From assembly GCA_947475855.1 (NCBI GenBank), contig CANJPN010000036.1:1-19582 (forward strand): a DNA stretch of 19,582 nucleotides. The letters are read 5' to 3'. The stretch comes from Bradyrhizobiaceae bacterium. GTDB taxonomy: Bacteria > Pseudomonadota > Alphaproteobacteria > Rhizobiales > Hyphomicrobiaceae. Numbering within the stretch: the stretch's first letter is position 1; each line of letters begins with the position of its first letter. Positions 1 through 6,680 of the stretch are shown here, in pieces. A program made the translations under genes and the position numbers. The notes under the pieces are model-generated. The model had not been told where the DNA came from and made no database searches. It worked only from the letters and a program-made list of their open reading frames with translations.

Positions 1-2
1 CG

Positions 3-83
3 CGCCGCTACATGAGCCTGGAAACGATGGCCGGCTTCTGCGATGATGCCACCGTCAGGCCGCCGGCAATCCCGGCCGCCTGA
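3..83 (+). CDS. C-terminal end of an unidentified protein (partial)
   Basis: An open frame enters from the left edge and ends at a TGA at 81-83, leaving 26 residues that finish ...VRPPAIPAA. About 22 of the 26 codons end in G or C, as expected for genuine coding DNA here; the other two plus frames stop early. The fragment is too short to assign to a family. It converges with the TIR gene on the opposite strand, whose stop lies about 60 bases away. It could be a chance frame, but the codon bias argues for a real gene end. Confidence 0.45.
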   Translation, partial: RRYMSLETMAGFCDDATVRPPAIPAA

Positions 84-141
84 CAATCCGAGCCGCGGCG
101 CTCCGGATCATGCCTGTGGGCTTACACCACGTGTTGGGGCA

Positions 142-420
142 CTACCGGACATCCGCAGTGCGCACCTGGATCAGCTTGCGCTTTGCGTGCGCCCGTGATG
201 CTTCCGAGATCACGAATTCCGACGCAACAGAGTCTGGCGTCCAAATCACGATCGCCGCACGAGCTGTTGCGATCTCGTCTTGGATGCGCTGGCGATAGGA
301 TTCGCCGGCGACGAGTTCGGTGTCCCACCACACTGTGAGTTTCAATCGCTCGAGTTCCTCAGCCAGGCGGCGTGTGACTGCTGCATGAGTTTTCGAATAG
401 CTGATGAAGACGTCGGCCAT
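142..420 (-). CDS. Short TIR-domain protein, C-terminally truncated
   Basis: The 92-residue product begins MADVFISYSK, the classic first strand of a TIR domain. It continues with VWWDTELVAGES (residues 30-41), a hydrophobic strand IVIWT (57-61) and the helix SEFVISEASRAH. E73 in that helix sits where NAD-cleaving TIR proteins such as SARM1 carry the catalytic Glu (WVxxE). The ATG at 420 was chosen over upstream in-frame starts because the TIR fold begins there and GGGAGAG lies just upstream. TIR domains usually run about 130-150 residues; this one stops right after the fourth strand (KLIQVRTADVR), so the last helix-strand-helix part is missing. No partner domain is attached. TIR domains either signal by oligomerising or degrade NAD+; which applies here, and whether the protein folds, is unknown. 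It may be a decayed gene. Confidence 0.7.
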   Translation of the reverse strand: MADVFISYSKTHAAVTRRLAEELERLKLTVWWDTELVAGESYRQRIQDEIATARAAIVIWTPDSVASEFVISEASRAHAKRKLIQVRTADVR

Positions 421-583
421 GACACTCTCCCGTGTTGCGATGGTCGCTGCTTGGGCTGCATGTCCGAATTGGATTTCCTGGACAAGCACTGTGGGCCAAT
501 GTCTAGGGCACACGCAGAAACGCCACTGTTCCAGATGGAACAGGTGCCTTGATCGGGTCTGAACTGATCGATTGACGATGCCT

Positions 584-1624
584 TCAGGCTTCGAGCGCGA
601 GCCTATGCGACCGCAATAGGCCTGGCACCCGCGCGGGCTCCGAACGGCCCCAGCCGCATTCGGTCGAAACACCGAAGCGCTGCCAATGGCGCTTGGCCGC
701 CGCGATGCGTGCGCGGTCTCCTGCGTGGTCATCGTAATGGATGAGGCCGAGGTAGAATTGCGTCGTCGGCGCCAAGTGCAGACCGTCCAGCGGGGCAAAA
801 TACTTGTCGTCAGTGCAGTTCTTCGGGACCGGCAGATGCAGATAGTCGAGCGATCGGTTCAGCCGCGCGATAACGCCGCTTGTGATCACGACGCAATTGC
901 CCAGGTCGCGCGGCATCACGAGATGCTCGTCGTTCGGCGTGCCGTAGCAGAGATGGTAGCCCATTTCGACACCGGCAGGCACAGCGTTGCCGAGGCGGGC
1001 CAGTTCAGCGAGGATCTCGCCCTGATATTCATCCGGTCGCCATGGGAAGTAGTTCTCCCAAACGAGCACCTCCTGGCAGACGTCCCATTGGATCGATAGA
1101 TCCGCCGACGGGATCGCGGCACAGATCTCGGAGAGAGCCTGCAAGAGCCCGCGCTCGTATGCCGGCAGATAAGCGGGTATCGAGGCTGGCGCGACGTACA
1201 TGAACGCGGAGGCGAACGGCGTAGGCAGACACACCTGGAATTTGACGTGAGGAGGGATCACGTTTTCCGCGCGCAGCCTTTTGAAAATTTCATAGGACGC
1301 AATCGCCGAAGGCGCATAGCCGGTTTCGAACCGGGTCATCGCTGCATCGACGCCTAGCTTGAACCGCACCAGCTCTGTCTCGCGGATGAGCGCACCGTCC
1401 CACTGCGTCAGTCGCAACGGCGCGGCGGCTCTGTCGATCTCCATATCCGGATGCTCGAGAAGCATCTTGCGCTGCCACCAGATCCACCGACCGCGCTCGC
1501 CGGTCTCGCCATCGGGAATGCGTTTCAGGTAAGGCCCCAGCTCCGCGGCGACGCGACGAAAGACCGTCTCGGCGTCAGGCAGCGCGACACTCCCGATAAG
1601 GTGGGCACCGATCTCGCGGCACAT
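584..1624 (-). CDS. MetE-like (UROD/MetE superfamily) zinc protein
   Basis: This 346-residue protein resembles the C-terminal catalytic half of cobalamin-independent methionine synthase but lacks the N-terminal half, so it is about half MetE length. Likely zinc ligands are H224 and C226 (GYHLCYG), E233 (NDEH) and C323 (TECGWG), in the His-x-Cys, Glu, Cys order of MetE. A conserved N-terminal stretch reads RIPDGETGER (35-44). Such stand-alone proteins may transfer methyl groups to or from thiols, or act on other substrates; the substrate cannot be read from sequence. The ATG at 1624 is fixed by a near-perfect AAGGAGG seven bases upstream. It lies 63 bases downstream of the RecB/DEDD nuclease gene in the same direction and may be co-transcribed. 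No homocysteine pathway gene is nearby. Confidence 0.7.
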   Translation of the reverse strand: MCREIGAHLIGSVALPDAETVFRRVAAELGPYLKRIPDGETGERGRWIWWQRKMLLEHPDMEIDRAAAPLRLTQWDGALIRETELVRFKLGVDAAMTRFETGYAPSAIASYEIFKRLRAENVIPPHVKFQVCLPTPFASAFMYVAPASIPAYLPAYERGLLQALSEICAAIPSADLSIQWDVCQEVLVWENYFPWRPDEYQGEILAELARLGNAVPAGVEMGYHLCYGTPNDEHLVMPRDLGNCVVITSGVIARLNRSLDYLHLPVPKNCTDDKYFAPLDGLHLAPTTQFYLGLIHYDDHAGDRARIAAAKRHWQRFGVSTECGWGRSEPARVPGLLRSHRLALEA

Positions 1625-1631
1625 GCGCTAT

Positions 1632-1638
1632 CCTCCTT
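1632..1638 (-). promoter_or_regulatory. Strong Shine-Dalgarno site (AAGGAGG) of the MetE-like gene
   Basis: Read on the minus strand, AAGGAGG ends seven bases before the ATG at 1624. It is one of the two best ribosome binding sites in the window, fixes this start and suggests efficient translation. Confidence 0.75.
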
Positions 1639-1687
1639 CGAGAGTGCTCTGGCACAATTGGTCCCGTAGAGCCGAGCGGAGGGGACA

Positions 1688-3199
1688 TTACATCCTGATC
1701 TCGCCATGTCCGGCAAGATGGGCCCAAACGCGAACGAGCGCGTAGGTGTCGAGCCAGCAATACTCGAGAAGCTGGCTGCGGATCTCCTCGCGGCGCTCGG
1801 GCGTGGTCTCGGGCCGGATCGCTTCGAGGAAGCCGGCAGACGCCATCGTGCCGTCCTTGATCCCCGACAGGGCGCCGTAGTCGAGTTCGGGCACCATGCT
1901 CGGCAGCACTGCCTTGATGCTCCAGCTCCCGTGCTGCCCGGGGTGGTAATAATAGCGCCGGGCGACGGGCAGAACGTCGACGATGCGGCCGGCGATGGCA
2001 GAGAGCGCGCCGGCGAGCTTCGGGAAGCGCTCGCCCAGCTCGTTGATGCGGCCAGACTCGAACTGCGCATTGTAGACGAACACGGGTCCGCGGCCGTCGC
2101 ACTTGTCGATGAGTGCCGTCGCAAACGCCTCGCACGGATCGACGCCGCTGAGATCGAGAAACTCGGTGTGGCTCAGCTTTCCATCCACGCCGAGTTTGTG
2201 AAGGCTGAACTGGAACGGCAACTGCTGATAGGGACGGGTATCTTTCCAGACGGGGATCGTGAACTGAACGGTCTCGAAGTCGAGGAAGCAGGCCGGCAGG
2301 CCGTGGTTCTTCAGCTCGCGAGTGGCACCGGGTGCATCGAAGAACGTCTTGCCGGTGACCGTCGCCCGCTTCACGCGGAGCTGGATCTCGTTGAGGTATT
2401 CGTCCGGGACCTCGCGCAGATCGGTGATCGACTTGGTCTCGATGAAGTCCTTCACGTCCTTCTTCTGCAGGCGTGGCAACCAGTCGACGGGCATCTCGGG
2501 CTGCGGCTCGCTTGCGATGCAGTGGTCGTAGAAGCCGCATGCAAACGGCTCGCTGCAGTGGCCGCCGGTGCGGATTGTCGTGGGTTCGGACGAGAGGGCA
2601 GCGACTTTGTGCGCTTCACCGATCCACTGCTCGACTTCCGGCGCGAGTGCTTGCGTGTCGGCTGTCAGGTCCTCTTCGGCGAGAAGGCCCGTGTAGTCGT
2701 TGCCACCGCGATAGACGAAGTCGCGATCGATATGGGCGACGGCGATCCCTTCGAGCGGCACGCCGGCCTTGCGTGCGATGTAGGCTTGGATCGACACGTC
2801 GTCGCGGTGGTAGTCCTTGACGCTGGTCGACGACTTCACCTCGACCATGCGCCAGGATGGCTTGCCGCTTTTGGCAACAGGCAGCATGACGTCGGCGAAG
2901 GCGAGAGCACCGTTGGCGGCATAACCCGCCTCGAACACCGGTTTGGCCTCGACGAGCACGGCCTTGCTGCGATCGAGTGCTGGGCCGAAGCCGATCTGCT
3001 GAAAATCGATGGTTTCGCCTTTGCTCTCGGGATCGTAGAGGCGGCGTGCGAGACGGCCGAGTTCATTGCCGGCTTCCATGCGCGCTTCGGAGCCAGCGGA
3101 ATCCTCGCGCAGCTCGGCCTTGTGCACTTCGAGCCAGAGGCGGCGCGGGCACTGCCGCCACGCGATGAGCTTCGATTTGGAAAGCAGTCGCGGTGCCAT
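1688..3199 (-). CDS. DUF2779 protein: RecB/Cas4-like nuclease fused to DEDD exonuclease
   Basis: The 503-residue product has two nuclease-like parts. The N-terminal part carries PD-(D/E)XK signatures of the RecB/Cas4 type: D103 (FADVML), E120-x-K122 (VEVKSS) and the QAYIA motif (138-142). C17 (WRQCPRRLW) plus C215, C221 and C227 resemble the four cysteines that hold an iron-sulfur cluster in Cas4/AddB-type nucleases. The C-terminal part looks like a DnaQ/RNase H-fold exonuclease: D307-x-E309 (FLDFET), N377 (VYNAQFE) and D484 (WLDTYAL). Single-strand DNA cleavage or end trimming is therefore likely, in repair or defence. I chose the ATG at 3199, preceded by GAGGG, because homology begins at MAPRLLSKSKL; an in-frame upstream start at 3271 would add 24 unremarkable residues. 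The frame ends at TAA (1688-1690). Its biological role is not established by anything here. Confidence 0.8.
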   Translation of the reverse strand: MAPRLLSKSKLIAWRQCPRRLWLEVHKAELREDSAGSEARMEAGNELGRLARRLYDPESKGETIDFQQIGFGPALDRSKAVLVEAKPVFEAGYAANGALAFADVMLPVAKSGKPSWRMVEVKSSTSVKDYHRDDVSIQAYIARKAGVPLEGIAVAHIDRDFVYRGGNDYTGLLAEEDLTADTQALAPEVEQWIGEAHKVAALSSEPTTIRTGGHCSEPFACGFYDHCIASEPQPEMPVDWLPRLQKKDVKDFIETKSITDLREVPDEYLNEIQLRVKRATVTGKTFFDAPGATRELKNHGLPACFLDFETVQFTIPVWKDTRPYQQLPFQFSLHKLGVDGKLSHTEFLDLSGVDPCEAFATALIDKCDGRGPVFVYNAQFESGRINELGERFPKLAGALSAIAGRIVDVLPVARRYYYHPGQHGSWSIKAVLPSMVPELDYGALSGIKDGTMASAGFLEAIRPETTPERREEIRSQLLEYCWLDTYALVRVWAHLAGHGEIRM

Positions 3200-3542
3200 G
3201 TCGAGACCCTCGCTGTCAGCCACCGGCGGCAAGCGTCGAGTTGCATCCCCGCCGCGATACGGTGGCTTCAATCGCGCGATTCTCCGGCAAGTCGAAGGCA
3301 GCGACGAGGCTTGCGCCCGGGTGTTTCAGCCACAAGTGACGCCGTCACGGCCGCGCAGGCGGCCGTTCACGACACGCAGATCCATTGCCGCCGAAATTTC
3401 AGGTGAAACTTTCAACCACAATCAGTTTCGATGAGCCGTGGATCGTCGCCTTCGCGGCCATGACGTCTTGTGGAAGATATCTGCGCAGAGATGACAGAAG
3501 CGAAGTCGTCATCAAGCGCCGCGGAAAACGGCGGTCTACGCT
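3200..3542. other. Intergenic stretch without a convincing gene
   Basis: These 343 bases separate the Rieske ferredoxin gene from the nuclease gene, both on the minus strand. They should hold the terminator of the first and the promoter of the second. I see a perfect 8-bp hairpin at 3347-3366 and a weak 6-bp inverted repeat GAAACT/AGTTTC (3405-3410 and 3424-3429). Open frames crossing the region are arginine-rich and look like shadows. No clear -35/-10 pair was found. Confidence 0.6.
3347..3366. repeat. Perfect 8-bp hairpin between Rieske and nuclease genes
   Basis: ACGGCCGC and GCGGCCGT pair perfectly around a GCAG loop. No T-run follows on either strand, so it is not a textbook intrinsic terminator. 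It lies 177 bases past the ferredoxin stop and 148 bases upstream of the nuclease start. It could stall RNA polymerase, be an operator, or reflect high GC. Confidence 0.4.
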
Positions 3543-3875
3543 TCACTCACCTGCATTACGGCGAACCCAAATCTCACCGGCTTCGACCTTCACCTCGTAC
3601 GTGGCGAGGTCGGCGGTCCCGACAGGGCCGACGAGGCATTTGCCGGTGCGGATGTCGAAGGCTGCTGCGTGCAGCGGGCATTCGATCTCGGAGCCGTTCA
3701 TGAAGCCGTCGCACATCAGCGCGTAGGCGTGCGGACAGATTCCAGCCAGCGCGAACACCTGGCCGGCATGCGAAGCAAGGACGATTTCACGCTCGCCATA
3801 CTTGGCGCCGTGCGGCTGGTCGGGCGCCAAATCAGCAAGCGCTGCCACCCGCTGCCAGCCGTGCTCTTCTGCCAT
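3543..3875 (-). CDS. Rieske-type [2Fe-2S] ferredoxin
   Basis: This 110-residue soluble protein has the complete Rieske cluster motif C47-x-H49 (CPHA) and C66-x2-H69 (CPLH), with 16 residues between the pairs. Length and layout fit the electron-carrier ferredoxins of aromatic-ring oxygenase systems. It would pass electrons from a reductase to the oxygenase encoded just upstream, whose stop lies 10 bases before this ATG, so the two are almost certainly co-transcribed and translated together. No reductase gene is in the window, so electrons must come from an enzyme encoded elsewhere. Similar proteins also occur as NirD-like small subunits; the oxygenase neighbour makes the ferredoxin role more likely. 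Confidence 0.85.
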   Translation of the reverse strand: MAEEHGWQRVAALADLAPDQPHGAKYGEREIVLASHAGQVFALAGICPHAYALMCDGFMNGSEIECPLHAAAFDIRTGKCLVGPVGTADLATYEVKVEAGEIWVRRNAGE

Positions 3876-3885
3876 ACTCGGGCGC

Positions 3886-4932
3886 CTACTCGGCAGCCTG
3901 GGGACGCTGCATCGCTGCCTGCTCGTCGGCGCGGAGGCGATCGATGATGCGGCGTGCCTGGATCACGCCGGTGTCGGCATTGATGTCGAGCTGCGGCGGG
4001 TTCTTGATCATATCGAGGTTTCGTTGCTGCGCCTCGAACACCGCGACGTCCTCCAGGAACGCCAATTGGATCTGGCTGAGCAGCATGTCGCTCAGCTTAC
4101 CGTTCTTGACGTCCCAACTGTGCGCCTGACCCCAGAAATAGTGGCAGGTGTTTTCCGTCTCGGGCGTGACGGCATTCAGGTTGCGCATCTCGATGCCGCC
4201 GACCCGCTTGCCTTCAGGCGCGCCCGTTCCAGTAGGGGTGGCGCCGACGTCCAATCGAATGAACGCGGGCGGACGCCAGTCGATGATCTGCCAGCGGTCG
4301 ACGGGCTCGGTGAAGCCGCCAGCCTTTACGAACGTGGGGGGCGCCGGCGAGTTGATGATCCAGCGCGTGACCAGGACTTCCTCGGGGCCGCGCGTGACCT
4401 TGACGCTTGCGTTGTCGACGAGGGCCGAGTTGCCGATGGTGGTTTCGTGCACAAAAGCGAGATGGGTGAGGTCAAGCAGGTTGTCGACGATCAGCTGCCA
4501 GTTCGACTTCACATGGAGATAAGACGTGCGAGCGCCCCAGTTCTCATCGTCGAGCCAGTGATAGTCGACGATCTTGGCGGGATCGGCGAGCGCCGGATCG
4601 CCCATCCAGATCCAAACCCAGTGATACCGCTCGACCACGGGATATGAACGGATCTTCGCGGTCGGTGGAACCATGTCCTGGCCGGGAATGCGCACACACT
4701 TGCCCGTGCCGTCGTACTGGAGGCCGTGATAGTGACACTGCAGCTTGTCGCCGTCGAGCTTGCCCATCGACAAGGGGAGATGCCGGTGCATGCAGCGGTC
4801 TTCCAAGGCGACGACCGTCCCGTCTTCCTTTCGGTACATCACCACAGGCTCGTTCAGGAAAACGCGGCCCAGCGGCTTGCGCCCGACCTCATGATCGTTG
4901 GCGGCGACATACCAGGCGTTCTTCAAAAACAT
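3886..4932 (-). CDS. Rieske non-heme iron oxygenase, VanA/phthalate-oxygenase-like subunit
   Basis: The 348-residue product has an N-terminal Rieske domain with C47-x-H49 (RCMHRH) and C66-x2-H69 (QCHYHG). A catalytic domain follows whose mononuclear iron ligands are H157 and H162 in LDLTHLAFVH, with D295 (LEDVAVFE) as the likely carboxylate; D154 would bridge electron transfer. Size and the opening MFLKNAWYVAA match the vanillate O-demethylase/phthalate dioxygenase group, which act on aromatic acids and related compounds by demethylation or hydroxylation. The substrate is not predictable; vanA is only the nearest well-known relative, so no symbol is given. The ATG at 4932 is preferred to an upstream in-frame start at 4974 because the family begins here and AGGGAG lies upstream. 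A Rieske ferredoxin gene follows after 10 bases. Confidence 0.85.
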   Translation of the reverse strand: MFLKNAWYVAANDHEVGRKPLGRVFLNEPVVMYRKEDGTVVALEDRCMHRHLPLSMGKLDGDKLQCHYHGLQYDGTGKCVRIPGQDMVPPTAKIRSYPVVERYHWVWIWMGDPALADPAKIVDYHWLDDENWGARTSYLHVKSNWQLIVDNLLDLTHLAFVHETTIGNSALVDNASVKVTRGPEEVLVTRWIINSPAPPTFVKAGGFTEPVDRWQIIDWRPPAFIRLDVGATPTGTGAPEGKRVGGIEMRNLNAVTPETENTCHYFWGQAHSWDVKNGKLSDMLLSQIQLAFLEDVAVFEAQQRNLDMIKNPPQLDINADTGVIQARRIIDRLRADEQAAMQRPQAAE

Positions 4933-5054
4933 GGGCGGCTCTCCCTGCGTCGACGGCGCTCGACAGCGGCGCATCGCTTAGCTCGCGAAAACTGGTCTTA
5001 GCCCCCTAAGATTACCCGCCGCACGGGGAATTGCAACCGGCGGCATCGCCAATT

Positions 5055-5064
5055 CCCCCCCCCC
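5055..5064. repeat. Run of ten cytosines
   Basis: A C10 homopolymer lies in the 199-base gap between the oxygenase start and the stop of the cyclic-nucleotide-binding protein gene, within the likely promoter region of the oxygenase operon. Such tracts can slip in replication and are also prone to sequencing error. Confidence 0.8.
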
Positions 5065-5131
5065 GACGCCGCGGAAATGGCGGACTGGCATGGCGTTCCA
5101 CAAGATAGGACGATCGCCTGGGCCGGTGCCG

Positions 5132-5674
5132 TCAGTGGGAGGCAGTAGCGCCTGCCACATGCCCGGCTACTTGTGTATGACTTGCATCCGACGCTTCCTC
5201 GCCACTATCCGGCGTCGAGGCCGCGGCTAGAACGACGTCGATCTTTCGCAACTCGGCAGCGATGTTGTGCAGACGACGCGCGACCTTCGCGACGAGGTGC
5301 TCGGCGAGCGAAGGGTCTTCGAGCATCATCGTCAGCATGGCATCGCGAGTAATCCGCAACGCCCGCACGGCGGAGCGGGCGACGACCGTCGATGAATAGT
5401 CGGTCTCGATCAGCATCGACATCTCACCGAGCATGGAGCCCGGCTCGATCGGCTCTTCTTCCTCGGCGCGGCCCATCGGCGCCTTGGTTCGCACCGCCTC
5501 TCCACCGACGACGATGATTGCGCAATCGCCGGCCTGACCGTCTTCGATCAGCACCTGCCCAGACTTATAGACGACGCGCTCTGCGTGGCGCGCGATCTCC
5601 GTGATCTGCAGTGGCTTCAGCCCGTGAAAGATCTCGAGGCGCACGAGATGCGCCGATACTGCGTCCATCGACAT
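5132..5674 (-). CDS. Cyclic-nucleotide-binding-fold (Crp-like sensor domain) protein
   Basis: This 180-residue protein is a single cNMP-binding beta-roll plus helices, without the helix-turn-helix DNA-binding domain of Crp/Fnr factors. The phosphate-binding cassette is recognisable at residues 83-98 (GEMSMLIETDYSSTVV). The Arg that grips the cyclic phosphate in CRP (GEL...RS) is replaced by Y93, so classical cAMP binding is doubtful. A segment of four Glu (71-74) interrupts the roll, and the C-terminal tail (152-180) is low complexity. The ATG at 5674 was chosen because GTGGGG lies just upstream; a GTG at 5686 and an ATG at 5668 are alternatives. It lies downstream of the response-regulator gene in the same direction, but a repeat separates them. 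It may act by protein contact. Confidence 0.75.
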   Translation of the reverse strand: MSMDAVSAHLVRLEIFHGLKPLQITEIARHAERVVYKSGQVLIEDGQAGDCAIIVVGGEAVRTKAPMGRAEEEEPIEPGSMLGEMSMLIETDYSSTVVARSAVRALRITRDAMLTMMLEDPSLAEHLVAKVARRLHNIAAELRKIDVVLAAASTPDSGEEASDASHTQVAGHVAGATASH

Positions 5675-5806
5675 GGTAAGCCCCACTGCACATCTTCAGC
5701 CCGACGAGTTCCAGGGACGTTGGTCGGACGATTCGGGGGCAAGGGTCCACACGGTGCTGCATGGCCGTGCACATGTGGGGATAAGTGGGGGCCGTGCTGG
5801 TGCGAT

Positions 5807-5889
5807 GTAGGGCGGAATAGCGAAGCGTATTCCGCTGAGAGAAATGCCGAGGTCGCGGCGGAATACGCCAATGGGCTATTCCGCCCTAC
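5807..5889. repeat. Bipartite inverted repeat (GTAGGGCGGAATAG family)
   Basis: Two nested stems are visible. GTAGGGCGGAATAG (5807-5820) pairs perfectly with 5876-5889, and CGTATTCCGC (5826-5835) pairs perfectly with GCGGAATACG (5858-5867), separated by a short asymmetric internal loop. From memory, similar GTAGGGCGGAATA palindromes recur between genes in many proteobacterial genomes. It lies just past the stop of the response regulator gene (5902), so transcripts from that gene would run into it, and it could protect RNA ends or terminate transcription. Confidence 0.8.
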
Positions 5890-5901
5890 GGGCTACGGGC
5901 G

Positions 5902-6588
5902 TCAGGGGACCAGCTTGTAGCCCCCGGCTTCGGTGACGAGCAGAATCGCGGCCGATGGATCTTTCTCGATCTTCTGGCGCAGACGATAGATGTGCGTCTC
6001 AAGCGTGTGTGTCGTAACGCCTGCATTGTATCCCCAGACTTCGTGCAGCAGTGTCTCCCGCGATACGACCTTCATGTCGGCGCGATAGAGGTACTTGAGA
6101 ATCGAGGATTCCTTTTCGGTCAGCCGGATCTTGCCGCCCTTCTCGTCGACGAGCTGCTTGGCCGCCGGTTTGAACGTGAAAGGACCGATCGTGAAGACGG
6201 CATCCTCGCTCTGCTCGTGCTGGCGCAACTGGGCGCGAATGCGGGCGAGGAGCACTGCGATCTTGAACGGCTTCGATACGTAGTCGTTCGCCCCTGCATC
6301 TAGTCCAAGGATCATGTCCGCATCGGAGACATTGCCCGTCAGCATGATGATGGGCGACTTGAAGCCGGACTTGCGGAGCTGCTTGCACAGCTCGCGGCCG
6401 TCCATATCCGGCAGGTTCACGTCGAGGATCAGCAGGTCGAAGTGCCCCGTCTTGACCGCTTCGAGGCCCTTGCCTGCGGTGGCTGCGGAATCCAGCTCGA
6501 ATTCGTCGTACAGCGCGAGTTGCTCACGGAGCGACTCCCGGAGATCGTCGTCATCGTCCACGATGAGGATCTTTCGAGCAGCGCTCAT
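5902..6588 (-). CDS. OmpR-family response regulator
   Basis: The 228-residue protein has an N-terminal receiver with acidic residues D11-D15, phospho-acceptor D56 (LLILDV), switch T84 (MLTG) and K106 (SKPF). A winged-helix DNA-binding domain follows (about 130-228), ending TEAGGYKLVP with the typical HIYRLRQKIE recognition region. It is normal length for the OmpR/PhoB family. The ATG at 6588 is preferred because the receiver starts there and GGAG lies upstream; the frame extends to 6669 with unlike-coding sequence. The divergent neighbour is an L,D-transpeptidase gene 92 bases away, an arrangement I recall from related bacteria. Control of cell-wall cross-linking is a reasonable inference. 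No partner histidine kinase is in the window. Confidence 0.9.
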   Translation of the reverse strand: MSAARKILIVDDDDDLRESLREQLALYDEFELDSAATAGKGLEAVKTGHFDLLILDVNLPDMDGRELCKQLRKSGFKSPIIMLTGNVSDADMILGLDAGANDYVSKPFKIAVLLARIRAQLRQHEQSEDAVFTIGPFTFKPAAKQLVDEKGGKIRLTEKESSILKYLYRADMKVVSRETLLHEVWGYNAGVTTHTLETHIYRLRQKIEKDPSAAILLVTEAGGYKLVP

Positions 6589-6680
6589 GTTTGTCGTCTC
6601 CTGCACTTGCAGCCGCATGATGTCCCGGTCAATTCTACCATCCCGCGCATAGGTGCCAAGACGCCACAACTCATTTCGGG
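6589..6680. promoter_or_regulatory. Divergent promoter region, response regulator / L,D-transpeptidase
   Basis: Only 92 bases lie between the two divergent starts, so both promoters must be here or slightly inside the genes. Winged-helix regulators of this class often bind their own upstream region. I could not identify a clear pair of -35/-10 boxes or a direct-repeat operator. Confidence 0.35.

Noticed and set aside
421..798. N-terminal extension of the TIR protein (open frame to 798)
   Set aside because: The added residues are low-complexity, overlap the MetE-like gene in another frame, and a ribosome site sits before the internal ATG at 420.
1688..3199. A CRISPR-associated cas4 locus
   Set aside because: No repeat-spacer array and no cas1/cas2 in the window; the C-terminal DEDD part is not found in ordinary Cas4.
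1706..3406. Long open frame (566 codons) on the plus strand opposite the nuclease gene
   Set aside because: It mirrors the DUF2779 gene, has no recognisable domain, and arises from the high GC and codon phase of the real gene.
3405..3429. GAAACT/AGTTTC inverted repeat as an operator
   Set aside because: Only six bases per arm with a 14-base spacer; easily a chance occurrence.
3802..4647. 281-codon plus-strand frame opposite the Rieske oxygenase
   Set aside because: Shadow of the oxygenase gene, whose cluster and iron ligands are all in place.
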